32,768 bases of DNA. It comes from Bacilli bacterium (GTDB lineage Bacteria; Bacillota; Bacilli; Bacillales; Amphibacillaceae). This document shows, piece after piece, positions 31,314 through 32,768 of this stretch. The notes under the pieces are model-generated. The model had not been told where the DNA came from. It made no database searches and saw only the letters and a program-made list of their open reading frames with translations. Made by a program: the position numbers and the translations under genes. How positions within the stretch are numbered: position 1 is the first letter of the stretch; the number at the start of each line of letters is the position of its first letter. The DNA lies in assembly GCA_012838505.1 (NCBI GenBank), contig DUPD01000028.1, positions 1 through 32,768 of the forward strand, read 5' to 3'.

Positions 31314-32489
31314 CTATTTTTGGGTGAGCAGATGTGGTGCAGCAAGTCTAATTCCGATCGCGCCTAATGGAGCTGTCACAACAATTGATAAGACGGCAAT
31401 TGCCAAGATGATCCCACCAGACTGTAGACCCGCGGCCAGCGGTAATGAACCGATCGCCGCTTGAACCGTCGCTTTTGGCAAATAGGCAATCATACAAAAA
31501 AGACGCTCCTTATATGTGAAGTTTGAACGAGCCGTCGCGAGCCAAACACCAACGCTGCGTGCGATCAATCCAATAAAAATAATCACAAGTCCGATCAACC
31601 CGGCTTCAATCGCAAGCTTAATATTGACTTCAGCCCCAACAAGTGCAAACAAAATAATTTGCGCAAACACCCAGATCGCCGCCAGTTGACGCGAGAAAAT
31701 TTTTGCCTGAAAAGAAGCCCTGTCTAATATGACAAAACCAATTACCATCACGCCTAATAAACTGGCTAGCTGGAGCGATTCGCCTATGTAAAAGTATAAC
31801 GTTGCGAATGTGAGCAAGATTAGCAGGAGCTCAGTTTGTTTTAGAGTGATGTGTTTTGAGCGGATCAGCGGTAGCATGAGTAGTGCTACAATAATCCCGC
31901 CGATGATTCCGCCAATAATTGAATAAGGAATTTTGATTAAGACGGATAATATGCTCTGTTCGACACCTGTCGCTGATGCAAAAAAGAAACTAAATATGGT
32001 AATTGCAAACACATCATCAATTGACGTGCCGGCTAATAGTAGTGTTGGAATCCCTTTGTTTGTTCCATAACCTGACTCTTCTAACTCGATCATGCTTGGC
32101 ACAACGACCGCTGGTGAAACAGCTGCTAAAATAAACCCGAGCATGCCTCCTTCTATTAGTGTGAAATCGAGTAGGAGGTGGCTGACAAGCATCACGGTAA
32201 CCCCCTCTAGCAAACAGGGGATCAGACTGATTTTTAGTGCCGAGCGACCGACTTTTTTTAGTTGTTGCCACTGTAAGCCCAGACCCGCCCGGATTAAAAT
32301 AATGATTAACGCAAATTGCCGGAGATCCTGTGACACGAGTAGTAGATTCTGATCCAGCAAGTCAAATACGTAAGGACCCAGAAGAACTCCAACGATCAAC
32401 AGACCTATTAAACCCGGCAAGCGGAAATAGCTGACGATTTTCATCGCCACAAACCCAACAATTAATAATAAAGCTAAACTCAATAACAT
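31314..32489 (-). CDS. Cation:proton antiporter (CPA superfamily)
   Basis: A 391-residue membrane protein with about twelve to thirteen transmembrane segments. The first helices show the family pattern RLPGLIGLLIVGVLLGPYVFDLL, and the ion-binding helix carries LAGTSIDDVFAITIF with an adjacent Asp pair. SPAVVVPSMIELEESGYG precedes it, as in NhaP/KefB-type exchangers. No C-terminal RCK/TrkA regulatory domain is attached, so regulation by nucleotide is unlikely. It exchanges Na+ or K+ for protons, a role that fits an alkaline or saline habitat. GAGGTGATGG lies before the ATG. The 76-base gap to the acetyltransferase gene leaves open whether they share a transcript. Confidence 0.88.
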   Translation of the reverse strand: MLLSLALLLIVGFVAMKIVSYFRLPGLIGLLIVGVLLGPYVFDLLDQNLLLVSQDLRQFALIIILIRAGLGLQWQQLKKVGRSALKISLIPCLLEGVTVMLVSHLLLDFTLIEGGMLGFILAAVSPAVVVPSMIELEESGYGTNKGIPTLLLAGTSIDDVFAITIFSFFFASATGVEQSILSVLIKIPYSIIGGIIGGIIVALLMLPLIRSKHITLKQTELLLILLTFATLYFYIGESLQLASLLGVMVIGFVILDRASFQAKIFSRQLAAIWVFAQIILFALVGAEVNIKLAIEAGLIGLVIIFIGLIARSVGVWLATARSNFTYKERLFCMIAYLPKATVQAAIGSLPLAAGLQSGGIILAIAVLSIVVTAPLGAIGIRLAAPHLLTQK

Positions 32490-32580
32490 CCCATCACCTC
32501 AATCGATCCTACCCCTATTCAATCTATCAATTATCAGATCGTAAAAAGTTATTCATTGTACGTCACAGTCGTTTTCCGCC

Positions 32581-32768
32581 GATTTCTGATGATTAGTTTC
32601 TATTCGTTAGAGATCACACCTAGGTAGAGGACGATCTCTGACGATTAGTACTTATTCGTTAGAAATCACATCTAGCTAGAGGGCGATCTCCGACGATTAG
32701 CTCTTATTCGTTAGAAATCACACCTAGCTAGAGGGCGATCTCCGACGATTAACCCTTATTCATTAGAA
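32581..32768. repeat. Array B of the 52-bp hairpin repeat, four units, running off the window
   Basis: Cores start at 32589 (ATGATTAG), 32641, 32693 (ACGATTAG) and 32745 (ACGATTAA), again an exact 52-bp period. They are followed by TTATTCGT (CTATTCGT in the first, TTATTCAT in the last) and flanked by GATCTCT/GATCTCC and AGAGATC/AGAAATC arms. Linkers (CACCTAGCTAGAGGGC type) are shared within this array and differ from those of array A. The array is cut by the window end. Confidence 0.9.

Overview
This looks like a chromosomal segment of a low-GC, spore-forming Gram-positive bacterium of the Bacillaceae. The evidence is an AT-rich composition with strong AGGAGG-type ribosome sites and frequent TTG/GTG starts. 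There is also a YjcZ-like sporulation micropeptide, a YdbS/YdbT pair, a PurR-box-like control region before guaC and a PerR-box-like operator before dps. An Amphibacillus or Gracilibacillus-like genus would fit, but the sequence does not settle it. No rRNA, tRNA, CRISPR array, intact insertion sequence or phage module was found.

Layout. 1-700: the end of an OmpR-type two-component system (start of the kinase, whole regulator). 785-3910: esterase, a small orphan tyrosine recombinase with an inverted-repeat upstream region, a membrane-anchored charged repeat protein and an AEC transporter. 4010-6430: two HAD phosphatases, the YjcZ-like peptide and a stand-alone CheY-like receiver. 6715-9726: beta-phosphoglucomutase and maltose phosphorylase, a two-gene route from maltose to glucose 6-phosphate. 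9768-11106: dps, and a thioredoxin-like gene broken in a T7 run. 11266-13974: AraC regulator divergent from an intracellular-looking GH43 enzyme. 14056-16089: HEPN-like/CBS protein and a chemoreceptor that has lost its sensory half. 16280-18598: ydbS-ydbT and a small membrane protein. 18669-20654: a DeoR regulator with an in-frame TAG, and guaC. 21247-22791: a conserved TM-helix-repeat channel-like protein. 22839-26080 (minus strand): an operon of metallophosphoesterase, ComEC-like/HhH lipoprotein, DUF3006 protein and CPBP protease, preceded by a candidate structured leader or small RNA. 26385-29239: M42 aminopeptidase and an ABC exporter whose ATPase gene is frameshifted. 29581-32489: HTH protein, pseudouridine synthase, acetyltransferase and cation/proton antiporter.

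The most unusual content is intergenic. Hairpin-forming repeats with an exact or near 52-bp period occur in three separate intergenic regions (14056-14114, 20755-21130 and 32581 to the window end). All share an ACGATTA core, but their outer stems and linkers differ between arrays. A separate array of five 20-bp-spaced TTATGCGCGA units (29414-29514) ends in a perfect palindrome. Four genes in the window are broken (two by single T changes in T runs, one by a nonsense codon, one by 5' deletion), so either sequence error or gene decay must be considered.
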